Part shown: positions 56,671-64,000 of the stretch, one piece after another
Numbering within the stretch: position 1 is the first letter of the stretch
Layout: every line of letters starts with the position of its first letter
From: Dysosmobacter welbionis
GTDB lineage: Bacteria > Bacillota > Clostridia > Oscillospirales > Oscillospiraceae
Direction: 5' to 3'
Assembly (NCBI RefSeq): GCF_005121165.3
Contig: NZ_CP034413.3
Span: forward strand, 3,062,001-3,126,000
Length of the DNA: 64,000 bases
Notes under the pieces: generated by a model
Databases searched by the model: none
What the model was told of the DNA's origin: nothing
Seen by the model: only the letters and a program-made list of their open reading frames with translations
Translations under genes and position numbers: made by a program

Positions 56671-57123
56671 ATGGCAGTTTACACGGAGAAAAAGACATAC
56701 CACACCAAGGCCCACATGGGCATGATCGACGTGACGGAGGACTTTCAGCACGCAGTGGAGGAGGCATGCCGGCAGCACGGCATCTCTGCCGGGACGGTCA
56801 CCGGCTTCACCACCGGCGGCGTGGCGGGCCTGACGACCCTGGAGTTCGAGCCGGGCATTGTGAACCACGACCTGAAGGCGGCGCTGGATGTGTTCTCCCC
56901 CTATCTGGATGAGAAGGGGCGGGTGGTGCCTTACTGGCATCATGAGACCTGGCATGACGACAATGGATCCTCCCACATCAAGGCGGCGCTGCTGTCCCCC
57001 TTCATCACGGTGCCTTTTGTGAACGGCAAAATCACCGTAGGGCCCTGGCAGAACCTGACCCTCATCGAGTGCGACACCCGGGACCGGGTGCGGGACATTG
57101 TGTTCCAAGTGATGGGAGAGTGA
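56671..57123 (+). CDS. yjbQ: YjbQ/UPF0047 family protein
   Basis: 150 aa from ATG at 56671, 9 nt after GGAGG. Family pattern: HMGMIDVTEDFQHAVEEACR, GISAGTVTGFTTGGVAGLTT, HHETWHDDNGSSHIKAALLS and the C-terminal GKITVGPWQNLTLIECDTRD. Homologues have weak thiamine-phosphate synthase activity, real role uncertain. Its last 50 nt are copied 182 bp downstream. Confidence 0.88.
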   Translation: MAVYTEKKTYHTKAHMGMIDVTEDFQHAVEEACRQHGISAGTVTGFTTGGVAGLTTLEFEPGIVNHDLKAALDVFSPYLDEKGRVVPYWHHETWHDDNGSSHIKAALLSPFITVPFVNGKITVGPWQNLTLIECDTRDRVRDIVFQVMGE

Positions 57124-57302
57124 GTGCAGCGTGGGTGCCGAGCGTCCGGCATTCAAGCGTTCCGGCGGAGCAGGGACCTTGGCGCGGGCGGGCTCTGCCT
57201 GCCCGCACCAGTGAGATGCAGGGCCCCCGGCCGCGCCAAGCGGCTGGGGGATGCGACACCCGGGACCGGATGCGGGACATTGTGTTCCAAGTAATGGGAG
57301 AG
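57071..57302 (+). repeat. Direct duplication of the yjbQ 3' end
   Basis: 57071-57120 recurs at 57253-57302 with 48 of 50 bases identical. The second copy has lost the stop codon (reads on into GAGCAAGC) and any gene context, so it is a remnant. The 132 bp between hold two GC-rich dyads and no gene. Confidence 0.9.
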
Positions 57303-57351
57303 CAAGCAGCTCGGCGCTTACAAAAAAGATCACAGCATGACCAAAGAAACA

Positions 57352-57377
57352 CGCCCCGGAATGGGGGCGTTTTTTTT
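57352..57377 (+). terminator. Intrinsic terminator downstream of the yjbQ remnant
   Basis: CGCCCC / GGGGCG stem, then eight T. It probably ends the yjbQ transcript. Confidence 0.85.
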
Positions 57378-57409
57378 GCATACTGCTGTCGAAAAGCGCA
57401 GAAAATAGA

Positions 57410-57438
57410 TTGCAATTTGTGCAGAGTTGTGGTATCCT
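57410..57438 (+). promoter_or_regulatory. Promoter of the APC permease gene
   Basis: TTGCAA (57410-57415), 17 bp, TATCCT (57433-57438), 62 nt before the start. Confidence 0.6.
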
Positions 57439-57499
57439 TCTTCTACTGCCCTTTAAAGGGATGCCACAGGAAAGCTTTAAATAGAGAAAGGGGAGAGCC

Positions 57500-58837
57500 A
57501 TGGAAAAGCGGTACGGCCTGCCCACGGCCATCTGCATGGTAGTGGGAATCGTCATTGGCTCCGGTGTGTTTTTCAAGGCGGAAAAGGTGCTCCAGGCCAC
57601 CAAGGGCAACATGCCTCTGGGGATCCTGGCGTGGGGAATCGTGGGCGCCATCATGATTATTTGCTCCTATGTGTTCGCCACCATGGCCACCCGGTATGAA
57701 AAGGTCAGCGGCCTGGTGGACTACGCCGAGGCCACCGTGGGGCGGCGGTACGCCTACTACGTGGGCTGGTTCATGGCAGTGCTGTACACGCCCTGCCTGG
57801 TGTCCGCCCTGGCCTGGATCTCCGCCCGGTACTTCTGTGTACTGCTGGGCTGGGACATCACCGGCGGCGCCTGCATGACCATCGCCGGGGCGATGCTGTG
57901 CCTGGACCACGTGCTCAACGCCCTGGCACCCAGGCAGGCAGGCAGGTTCCAGGTGTCCACCACTGTTATCAAGATGATCCCCCTGGCGCTGATGGCCGCC
58001 TGCGGCGCGGCGGTGGGCATGATGAACGGCCGCATGGCGGAGAACTTCGCCACCATGAGTACCGGCGCCATCTCCACCGGCGAGGGGCTGATGGCCTCTA
58101 CCGTGGCGGTAGCTTTCGCCTATGAGGGGTGGATCTTGGCTACCTCCATCAACGCGGAGCTGCGGGATGCCAAGCGGACCCTGCCCCGAGCCCTGGTGGT
58201 GGGCTCTTTTATCGTGGTGCTCACCTATATTCTCTACTACATCGGTCTCACCGGCGCAGTGACGACGGAGGAGCTGATGGCCAGCGGCGAGGCAGCGGCC
58301 AAGATGGCCTTCCAGCGGGTGTTCGGGGAGACGGCGGGCACAGTGGTGTTCGTGCTGATCGTCATCTCCTGCCTGGGGACCCTGAACGGCTTAACGCTCT
58401 CCTGCTGTCGGGGGATGTACGCTCTGGCGGTCCGGAACGAAGGACCGATGCCGGAGCTGTTCCGCCAGGTGGACCCGGTGACCAATATGGCGGGCAACTC
58501 CGCCCTGGTTAGCCTGGGCCTCTCCGCACTGTGGTTGGTGTACTTCTATGGCGCCAATGTGGGCGGACCCTGGTTCGGCGCCTTCAGCTTCGACTCCTCG
58601 GAGCTGCCGATCATCACCCTGTACGGCATGTATGTGCCCATGTTCATTCAATTCATGCGGAAGAGCACGGACCTGAACCCTTTCCGGCGGTTCGTCATGC
58701 CGGCTCTGGCCCTGTGCGCCTGTGCTTTTATGGTGTATGCCGCCTTTGCCGGGTATGGAGTGACCGTGCTGTACTATCTGGTGGTGTACGCCGCGGTCAT
58801 GGGCATCGGCTGGCTGTTTGACCGGCGGAAAAAATGA
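57500..58837 (+). CDS. APC-superfamily amino acid permease
   Basis: 445 aa with about 12 membrane helices. The first helix carries the substrate-binding GIVIGSGVFFKAEKVL motif of the LAT/SteT-like group; helix 6 has AFAYEGWILATSINAELRDA, with the usual E-x-RDAKRTLPRA cytoplasmic stretch. Exchanger or proton symporter of neutral amino acids is likely; the substrate is open. Monocistronic. GAAAGGGGAG site before the ATG. Confidence 0.9.
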   Translation: MEKRYGLPTAICMVVGIVIGSGVFFKAEKVLQATKGNMPLGILAWGIVGAIMIICSYVFATMATRYEKVSGLVDYAEATVGRRYAYYVGWFMAVLYTPCLVSALAWISARYFCVLLGWDITGGACMTIAGAMLCLDHVLNALAPRQAGRFQVSTTVIKMIPLALMAACGAAVGMMNGRMAENFATMSTGAISTGEGLMASTVAVAFAYEGWILATSINAELRDAKRTLPRALVVGSFIVVLTYILYYIGLTGAVTTEELMASGEAAAKMAFQRVFGETAGTVVFVLIVISCLGTLNGLTLSCCRGMYALAVRNEGPMPELFRQVDPVTNMAGNSALVSLGLSALWLVYFYGANVGGPWFGAFSFDSSELPIITLYGMYVPMFIQFMRKSTDLNPFRRFVMPALALCACAFMVYAAFAGYGVTVLYYLVVYAAVMGIGWLFDRRKK

Positions 58838-58857
58838 AAATAGTGGAAGATTAGGGA

Positions 58858-58886
58858 TTGACAATGTGGGGAAAATGGAGTATAGT
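58858..58886 (+). promoter_or_regulatory. Promoter of the riboswitch-P-type ATPase unit
   Basis: TTGACA (58858-58863), 17 bp, TATAGT (58881-58886). Confidence 0.85.
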
Positions 58887-58892
58887 GCCTTC

Positions 58893-59029
58893 AGTACCAA
58901 AAGGGAGTAGCTGGCACATTTGATTGTGTACCCAACGGCGTCAGTACGGGCTTCGGCCCCGCTTCGGGTTGAAACGGCGAGACTTTTGTATCAATGCAGA
59001 GGCATTGACGCAAAAGTCTCGTCTTTTTT
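58893..59029 (+). ncRNA. yybP-ykoY (manganese) riboswitch
   Basis: Hallmarks of the class: AAAGGGAGTAGCTGGCAC at the 5' side (58899-58916), a GC hairpin with TTCG loop in the middle (GGGCTTCGGCCC), then GTTGAAACGGCGAGACTTTTG. The 3' part GAGACTTTTG (58979-58988) can pair with CAAAAGTCTC (59011-59020), followed by a T-run: an expression-platform terminator. Known members sense Mn2+ and switch on exporters, which fits the cation ATPase 27 nt downstream. Confidence 0.88.
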
Positions 59030-59055
59030 GCGTCTTGCCGGAAAGAAGGAGTTTT

Positions 59056-61644
59056 ATGAAAACGGAAAAGACTATCTGGCAGAAGAGCCGGGAAGAGCTG
59101 TTTCAGGAGTTGAGCAGCACCCCGGAGGGCCTGACTGGCGCGGAGGCCGCCCGCCGCCTGGAGCATTATGGCCCCAATGAGCTGCAGGAGGGCGGGAGGA
59201 AGAGCGTCCTGCGGATTTTTCTGGAGCAGTTCGCGGACTTTCTGGTAATCATTCTGATCTTAGCCGCCGTCGTCTCCGCCATCCTGGGGGATGTGGAGAG
59301 CATGGCGGTCATCCTGGCGGTCATCACCATGAACGCCATATTGGGCACGGTGCAGACGGTGAAGGCCACCGCGTCCCTGGACAGCTTGAAGCAGATGTCC
59401 GCCCCCACCGCCAAGGTGGTGCGGGACGGTCAGGTGGTCCAGCTCCCCGGCCGGGAGGTCACCGTGGGCGACGTGGTGGTGCTGGAGGCCGGCGACTCCA
59501 TCTGCGCCGACGGCCGGTTGCTGGAGTGCGCCAGCCTGAAGTGCGCGGAGAGCGCCCTCACCGGCGAAAGCCTGCCGGTAGAGAAGGACTTGGCGGACAT
59601 CGACGGCGACGTGCCGCTGGGAGACCGCAAGAACATGGTGTTCTCCGGCTGCTTCGTCACCTACGGCCGGGCCCGGTTCCTGGTGACATCCACCGGTATG
59701 CACACAGAGATGGGCAGGATCGCCGCCCTGCTGAAGAGCACGGAGGAGAAAAAGACCCCTCTTCAGGTGAGCCTGGACCAGTTCGGCCGCAAGCTCTCCA
59801 TCGGCATTTTGGTCATCTGCGCCCTCCTCTTTGCCGTCAGTGTGTTCCTGCGGGGCGAGAATGTGATGAACGCCTTCCTCTTTGCCGTGGCCCTGGCAGT
59901 GGCCGCCATTCCGGAGGCCCTCAGCTCCATCGTCACCATCGTACTGTCCTTCGGCACCCAGAAGATGGCCAGGGAGCACGCCATCATCCGCAAGCTCCAG
60001 GCGGTGGAGGGCCTGGGCAGCGTGTCCGTCATCTGCTCCGACAAGACCGGTACCCTGACTCAGAACAAGATGACTGTGAAGAAGCTCTGCACCGGGGGCC
60101 AGATCATCCCGGCGGACGGGGCGGACTTCTCTCGCCCGGAACAGCGGGAGCTGCTGCGTGCCGCCCTGTTATGCAGCGACGCCACGGTGAACGAATCCGG
60201 AGAGGTGGGAGACCCCACAGAGACCGCCCTGGTGCGCCTGGGCGAGAGCTACGGCTTCGACGAGGCGGAGGCGCGGGGCAAGTATCCCCGTCTGGCGGAG
60301 CTGCCCTTTGACTCCGACCGGAAGCTGATGAGCACAGTCCACCAGTTGCCGGACGGCCTGACCATGCTGACCAAGGGGGCCGTGGACGTGATGCTGGGCC
60401 GCACTCGCCTCTCTCCGGAGGAGAAGGCGGAGATCGAGCGGATGAACGAGGAGCTGTCCCAGCAGGGCCTGCGGGTGCTGGCCTTCGGCAAGCGGATGCT
60501 GACCGCCCCCGCCATCGGCCTGGAGGATGAGAACGACCTCCAGTTCCTGGGCCTCATCGCCATGATGGACCCGCCCCGGGAGGAGTCCAAGGCGGCCGTC
60601 GGTGAGTGCATCGCCGCCGGTATCCGGCCCATCATGATTACCGGCGACCACAAGGTCACCGCCTCCGCCATCGCCAAGGAGATCGGCATCCTCACCCCCG
60701 GCACCGAGGCCGTGGAGGGTGCCGTTATTGAGTCCATGAGCGATGAGGAACTGCGGGAGTTCGTACCCAGGGTCAGCGTGTATGCCCGGGTGTCCCCGGA
60801 GCACAAGATCCGCATCGTCCGGGCCTGGCAGGAGCGGGGCAATCTGGTGGCCATGACCGGCGACGGCGTCAACGACGCCCCGGCCCTGAAGCAGGCGGAC
60901 ATCGGCGTGGCCATGGGCATCACCGGCACCGAGGTGGCCAAGGACGCTGCCGGTATGGTGCTGACGGATGACAACTTCGCCACCATCGTCCAGGCCGTCA
61001 AGAACGGCCGGAATGTTTATACCAACATCAAGAAGGCCATCCAGTTCCTGCTCTCCGGCAACACAGCAGGCATTCTGACGGTACTGTATGCCTCTCTCGC
61101 GGGGCTGCCGGTGCCCTTTGCAGCGGTACACCTGCTGTTCATCAATCTCCTGACGGACTCCCTGCCCGCCATCGCCCTGGGCCTGGAGCCCCACAGTGAC
61201 GCGGTGATGCAGGAAAAGCCCCGTCCCCGCAGCGAGGGTATCCTGACAAAGCCCTTCCTGTTGAGCGTGGGCACGGAGGGCCTGGTGATCGCCCTGGCCA
61301 CCATCATTGCCTTCCACATCGGCCTGGCCAGCGGCGGCGCTGCCGTGGCCAGCACCATGGCCTTTGCCACCCTATGCCTGAGCCGCCTGTTCCACGGCGT
61401 CAACTGCAAGTCCGGCCATCCGGTGCTCTTCACCCGGGCCTTCTGGAACAACAAGTTCCTGCTGGGCGCCTTCGCCGTCGGCGCGCTGCTGCTGGCGGCC
61501 GTGCTGCTGATCCCACCGCTGGAGCCTCTGTTCCAGGTGGCGGAGCTGTCTATCGGACTGGTGGGCTGCATTGTGGGGCTGGCCTTCGGCTCCATGGTGG
61601 TCATTCAGGTCTTAAAAGCCATCCGCAGCATGGGCAAGAAGTAA
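59056..61644 (+). CDS. P-type cation-transporting ATPase (P2A-like; probable Mn2+/Ca2+ exporter)
   Basis: 862 aa from ATG at 59056 (AGAAGGAG site; in-frame codons further up lie in the riboswitch). Cation ATPase N-domain (LTGAEAARRLEHYGPNELQE), TGES in the actuator domain, a membrane site AIPEALSSIVTIVLS, phosphorylation motif CSDKTGTLTQNKM, and the hinge AMTGDGVNDAPALK, then six C-terminal helices. It looks like the Ca2+/Mn2+ (PMR1/YoaB) group. The upstream Mn riboswitch makes manganese export the best guess. Confidence 0.93.
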   Translation: MKTEKTIWQKSREELFQELSSTPEGLTGAEAARRLEHYGPNELQEGGRKSVLRIFLEQFADFLVIILILAAVVSAILGDVESMAVILAVITMNAILGTVQTVKATASLDSLKQMSAPTAKVVRDGQVVQLPGREVTVGDVVVLEAGDSICADGRLLECASLKCAESALTGESLPVEKDLADIDGDVPLGDRKNMVFSGCFVTYGRARFLVTSTGMHTEMGRIAALLKSTEEKKTPLQVSLDQFGRKLSIGILVICALLFAVSVFLRGENVMNAFLFAVALAVAAIPEALSSIVTIVLSFGTQKMAREHAIIRKLQAVEGLGSVSVICSDKTGTLTQNKMTVKKLCTGGQIIPADGADFSRPEQRELLRAALLCSDATVNESGEVGDPTETALVRLGESYGFDEAEARGKYPRLAELPFDSDRKLMSTVHQLPDGLTMLTKGAVDVMLGRTRLSPEEKAEIERMNEELSQQGLRVLAFGKRMLTAPAIGLEDENDLQFLGLIAMMDPPREESKAAVGECIAAGIRPIMITGDHKVTASAIAKEIGILTPGTEAVEGAVIESMSDEELREFVPRVSVYARVSPEHKIRIVRAWQERGNLVAMTGDGVNDAPALKQADIGVAMGITGTEVAKDAAGMVLTDDNFATIVQAVKNGRNVYTNIKKAIQFLLSGNTAGILTVLYASLAGLPVPFAAVHLLFINLLTDSLPAIALGLEPHSDAVMQEKPRPRSEGILTKPFLLSVGTEGLVIALATIIAFHIGLASGGAAVASTMAFATLCLSRLFHGVNCKSGHPVLFTRAFWNNKFLLGAFAVGALLLAAVLLIPPLEPLFQVAELSIGLVGCIVGLAFGSMVVIQVLKAIRSMGKK

Positions 61645-61665
61645 ATCCACTCCAAATCAAAGCGG

Positions 61666-61696
61666 CAGGGCCGCCCCTTATGGGGCGGCCCTGTTT
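61666..61696 (+). terminator. Bidirectional terminator between the ATPase and MerR genes
   Basis: CAGGGCCGCCCC / GGGGCGGCCCTG with a 4-nt loop, followed by TTTCCTT; shared by convergent genes. Confidence 0.8.
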
Positions 61697-61698
61697 CC

Positions 61699-62460
61699 TT
61701 ACGCGCCGGTGTAGGTCCGGACGGCATCCCGCAGAAAGGCGGCGCAGCCGGGGACTTCCCGGTCATAGTAGGCGGTGAACCGGGGATCGGACACATACAG
61801 CTCTGCAAGGCCCACATGGGCCTGGGGCGTGTAGGACTCCCAGGAGTAGGACAGCCACCGCCGATGGAGCGCCGCAATCCGCTGGCCCTCCGGCCCGGCG
61901 GGGTCCGCCCCTGCTTTCACGGCTGTGACGAGAGCGGTGTGGATCTCACCCCCCAGGGACTTCCACTGGGCATACTCCTCCTGGGTCAGCGCCAGGACGC
62001 AGGCGTTGGCCCGGTCCATCTCCTCATCTCCGTATTTCTCCCGGATCTCCTGCCCGAAGGCGGTCTCATTGGCCTCTACCGTGCGGCGCTTGAAGGCTTC
62101 AAATTTCTCCTGATCGGTCATCTTCGTTCCTCCCTTGATGTCGTTAATCGTTCGCTGGACAGTCAGGATCAGATCGTCCAGTCGGGCCCGACGGGCCTCC
62201 AGCTCTGCCAGGTGGCTCTGCAGCGCCGCCTGGCGGTCAAAGGCCGGGTCGTCCAGAATGGTCCGGATCGAGGCCAGGTCCAGTCCCAGCTCCCGGTAGA
62301 ACAGGATGTCCTGCAGGCGATCCAGTTGCGCTGGGCCGTAGAGGCGGTATCCGGCCTCCGTGGTCCGCAGAGGTTTCAGCAGTCCAATCCGATCATACCA
62401 GCGCAGAGTCCTGGGCGTGACGCCGGCCAGATCGGCCAGCGCCTTGACGGTGTATTCCAT
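61699..62460 (-). CDS. MerR-family regulator with TipAS domain
   Basis: 253 aa from ATG at 62460 (AGGAGGG site). N-terminal MerR winged helix (YTVKALADLAGVTPRTLRWY, then GYRLYGPAQLDRLQDILFYR), a dimerisation coiled coil, and a C-terminal TipAS effector domain (MTDQEKFEAFKRRTVEANET; SLGGEIHTALVTAVKAGADP; HVGLAELYVSDPRFTAYYD). TipAS proteins bind thiopeptide-like drugs and activate efflux or their own gene. No efflux gene is adjacent. Autoregulation is suggested by the promoter at 62484-62514. Confidence 0.9.
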   Translation of the reverse strand: MEYTVKALADLAGVTPRTLRWYDRIGLLKPLRTTEAGYRLYGPAQLDRLQDILFYRELGLDLASIRTILDDPAFDRQAALQSHLAELEARRARLDDLILTVQRTINDIKGGTKMTDQEKFEAFKRRTVEANETAFGQEIREKYGDEEMDRANACVLALTQEEYAQWKSLGGEIHTALVTAVKAGADPAGPEGQRIAALHRRWLSYSWESYTPQAHVGLAELYVSDPRFTAYYDREVPGCAAFLRDAVRTYTGA

Positions 62461-62483
62461 AGAGATCCCTCCTGTCGATTGGC

Positions 62484-62514
62484 AGTATAACAGTTGACGC
62501 TGCGGCAAGGTCAA
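62484..62514 (-). promoter_or_regulatory. MerR-type promoter with 19-bp spacer and operator
   Basis: Minus strand TTGACC (62509-62514), 19 bp, TATACT (62484-62489). The dyad TTGAC...GTCAA sits between -35 and -10. Over-long spacers with a central dyad are typical of MerR-activated promoters. Confidence 0.75.
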
Positions 62515-62609
62515 GGGGGTTCACGAAAAAAACCAGGCTTTCTTTTTCCATGGCAATGAACTATAATAGGATAACACCATTTCAAGGATCACGGAAGGGG
62601 GGATGGCAG

Positions 62610-63077
62610 ATGATCAATTCCACCCTCTGCTATCTGGAGCGGGGCGACGCTTACCTGATGCTCCACCGGGTGAAAAAGAAGGGCGATCTGAACCATGACA
62701 AATGGATCGGCGTGGGCGGCAAATTCGAAGATGGGGAGAGCCCCGAGGACTGCATCCTCCGGGAGACCTGGGAGGAGACGGGCCTGACGCTGACGGACTA
62801 CCGCTACCGGGGCCTGGTGACCTTTGTGTCCGATGAGGCACCCACCGAGTATATGCACCTCTTCACCGCCACTGGCTGGACCGGCACGCCCCACCCCTGC
62901 GATGAGGGAGAGCTGGCCTGGATTAAAAAAGCGGAGCTGCGGGGCCTTCCCATGTGGGAGGGGGACAAAATTTTCCTCCGCCTGCTGGAGGAGAACGTCC
63001 CCTTCTTCTCCCTGAAGCTCCAATACCAGGGAGACCGGCTGGACAGGGCGGTGCTGAATGGGAGGCGGATTGTATGA
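62610..63077 (+). CDS. Nudix hydrolase (8-oxo-dGTP diphosphatase-like)
   Basis: 155 aa from ATG at 62610 behind a G-rich site. Complete Nudix box: GKFEDGESPEDCILRETWEE then TGL. It begins with NSTLCYLERGDAYLMLHRVK and KWIGVGGKFEDG, as in MutT-like 8-oxo-dGTPases of Bacillota. The stop overlaps the GNAT start (ATGA). Confidence 0.9.
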   Translation: MINSTLCYLERGDAYLMLHRVKKKGDLNHDKWIGVGGKFEDGESPEDCILRETWEETGLTLTDYRYRGLVTFVSDEAPTEYMHLFTATGWTGTPHPCDEGELAWIKKAELRGLPMWEGDKIFLRLLEENVPFFSLKLQYQGDRLDRAVLNGRRIV

Positions 63078-63598
63078 TACCCGCTCTGACACTGGAGCCG
63101 CTGTCCTGGGACGATCTCCCAGAGGCGGCGGTTCTGTGGGCCGACCCGGCGGTGATCCGATGGACCAATATTGCTGCCCCCTGCACGGAGGCGGGGGCGG
63201 CAGACCGGCTGGAACACCTGCTGGACTGCCAGCGGGGGTTGCCGTTCTCCACGGTCTTTGCCCTCCGGGAGGGGACGGCATTCCGGGGACTGGCCGGCTG
63301 CCCGCCGGTGGATACGGCCGCCGGGATCTATGGGCTGTTCTACCAGCTGCTGCCCGCCTGCTGGGGCCGGGGCTTGGGACTTGCGGCTGCGGCGGAGGCA
63401 CTGCGGCGCCTGGAACGGCTGGCACCGGCCCTGGTGCTGGCAGACACGGTGGCAGAGAATACCGCCAGCGTCCGAATTCTGGAGCGGCTGGGCTTTGTCC
63501 GCACCGCCGTCCACCACAGGGCTTTCTGCCGGGAGGGGCGGATGCTGGATATCTGGGACTACGCCCGCCGCTGGGCTGGTCCGGCGGAGACCGTCTGA
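63074..63598 (+). CDS. GNAT-family N-acetyltransferase
   Basis: 174 aa. RimJ/RimL-like layout: LTLEPLSWDDLPEAAVLWAD, a central GLFYQLLPACWGRGLGLAAA acetyl-CoA loop (motif A), and VAENTASVRILERLGFVRTA (motif B). GGAGG upstream and a 4-nt overlap with the Nudix gene, so they are translationally coupled. Acceptor unknown. Confidence 0.85.
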   Translation: MIPALTLEPLSWDDLPEAAVLWADPAVIRWTNIAAPCTEAGAADRLEHLLDCQRGLPFSTVFALREGTAFRGLAGCPPVDTAAGIYGLFYQLLPACWGRGLGLAAAAEALRRLERLAPALVLADTVAENTASVRILERLGFVRTAVHHRAFCREGRMLDIWDYARRWAGPAETV

Positions 63599-63639
63599 CC
63601 GGGACGGCCCCGTGCAACATGAAGAAATGAGGAATGTTC

Positions 63640-64000
63640 ATGAGCAGAAAACTGCTGCTGTTCGGCTTTGAGGAACTGCCCACCATTCTGGCTGCCGCGG
63701 CCGCCGCCGGGCCCTTCGGGGCGGAGGTGGTGCCGGTGGCCCGGCAGGACTACAACAAGCCCCTGGCGGTGCTGGCGGGGCTGGATGATGACCCCGGCAC
63801 GGTACTGCCGTTCAACGGCGGCCCTCTGGGTGGGCGGATGGTGGTGCTGTGCGGCCTGGAGGACCAGGTGGACTGCCTTCTGCCGGCGCTGCGTCAGGCG
63901 GGGATCGGGCGGGACTGCCTGAAGGCGGTGCTGACGCCCCACAACCGGACCTGGACCGCTGTGAAGCTCTATCAGGAGCTGCTGCGGGAGCACCAGGCCA
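63640..64000 (+). CDS. DUF3783-like protein (cut by the window edge)
   Basis: First 120 codons only. MSRKLLLFGFEELPTILAAA, VVPVARQDYNKPLAVLAG, GGRMVVLCGLEDQVDCLLPA, then LTPHNRTWTAVKLYQELLRE: the pattern of DUF3783 proteins as I know them, function unknown. AGGA site 8 nt upstream; third gene of the Nudix-GNAT unit. Confidence 0.65.
   Translation, partial: MSRKLLLFGFEELPTILAAAAAAGPFGAEVVPVARQDYNKPLAVLAGLDDDPGTVLPFNGGPLGGRMVVLCGLEDQVDCLLPALRQAGIGRDCLKAVLTPHNRTWTAVKLYQELLREHQA

Overview
The window looks like a chromosomal piece of a GC-rich member of the Clostridia, most likely Oscillospiraceae-like (Flavonifractor/Oscillibacter/Lawsonibacter type). The reasons are: Bacillota gene order (rpoB-rpoC-L7Ae-rpsL-rpsG-fusA-tuf), strong AGGAGG ribosome sites, sigma-A promoters (TTGACA-17-TATAAT), a T-box leader, a yybP-ykoY leader, an SpoIIIE/FtsK translocase, and small families common in this group (DUF4830-, DUF6809- and DUF3783-like). 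The taxonomic call is an inference from content. I saw no tRNA, rRNA, CRISPR array, transposase or prophage.

Layout. 1-5000 (minus): nitrogen assimilation unit glnA - ANTAR antiterminator - gltB, with a terminator-like hairpin just after the promoter. 5450-8150 (minus): small membrane protein, pgeF, lipoprotein substrate-binding protein. 8293-8467: tight array of six hairpins. 8470-12710 (minus): secA and a 2-hydroxyacyl-CoA-dehydratase-like protein. 12800-14490: beta-CASP nuclease. 14487-15826: cassette A (DUF6809-like / XRE regulator / hairpin-rich repeat). 15890-18216: rlmD, HNH protein, small membrane protein. 18331-31413: transcription and translation block. 31438-37878: DUF4830, rsuA, PucR/CdaR-type regulator, ftsE-ftsX-M23 hydrolase, unknown protein. 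37917-45126: greA-lysS, trmH, dprA, topA. 45094-46362: cassette B, paralogous to A. 46406-50816: trmFO-plsX-acpP-rnc-uppP. 51011-55126: ftsK/spoIIIE and a T-box-controlled aminotransferase. 55171-58837: MGMT-like, nitrilase and Smr proteins, yjbQ, APC permease. 58858-61644: Mn-type riboswitch and P-type cation ATPase. 61699-64000: MerR-TipAS regulator, Nudix, GNAT, DUF3783-like.

Two things dominate the unusual content. First, cassettes A and B: each has a minus-strand DUF6809-like gene tail-to-tail with the preceding gene, a divergent XRE regulator, then exactly 8 nt after its stop a 0.7-0.8 kb hairpin-rich non-coding repeat. The repeat core is 124/125 identical between copies although the adjacent regulator genes have diverged strongly. 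Both copies lie directly upstream of an m5U-methyltransferase gene (rlmD, trmFO). This is the best candidate for an undescribed element. Second, at least twelve single-base deletions in short homopolymers break otherwise intact genes, including rpoB, fusA, secA and glnA. Restoring one base each time gives family-typical lengths, so these are almost certainly sequence errors. The apparent FtsE-FtsX fusion is one of them.
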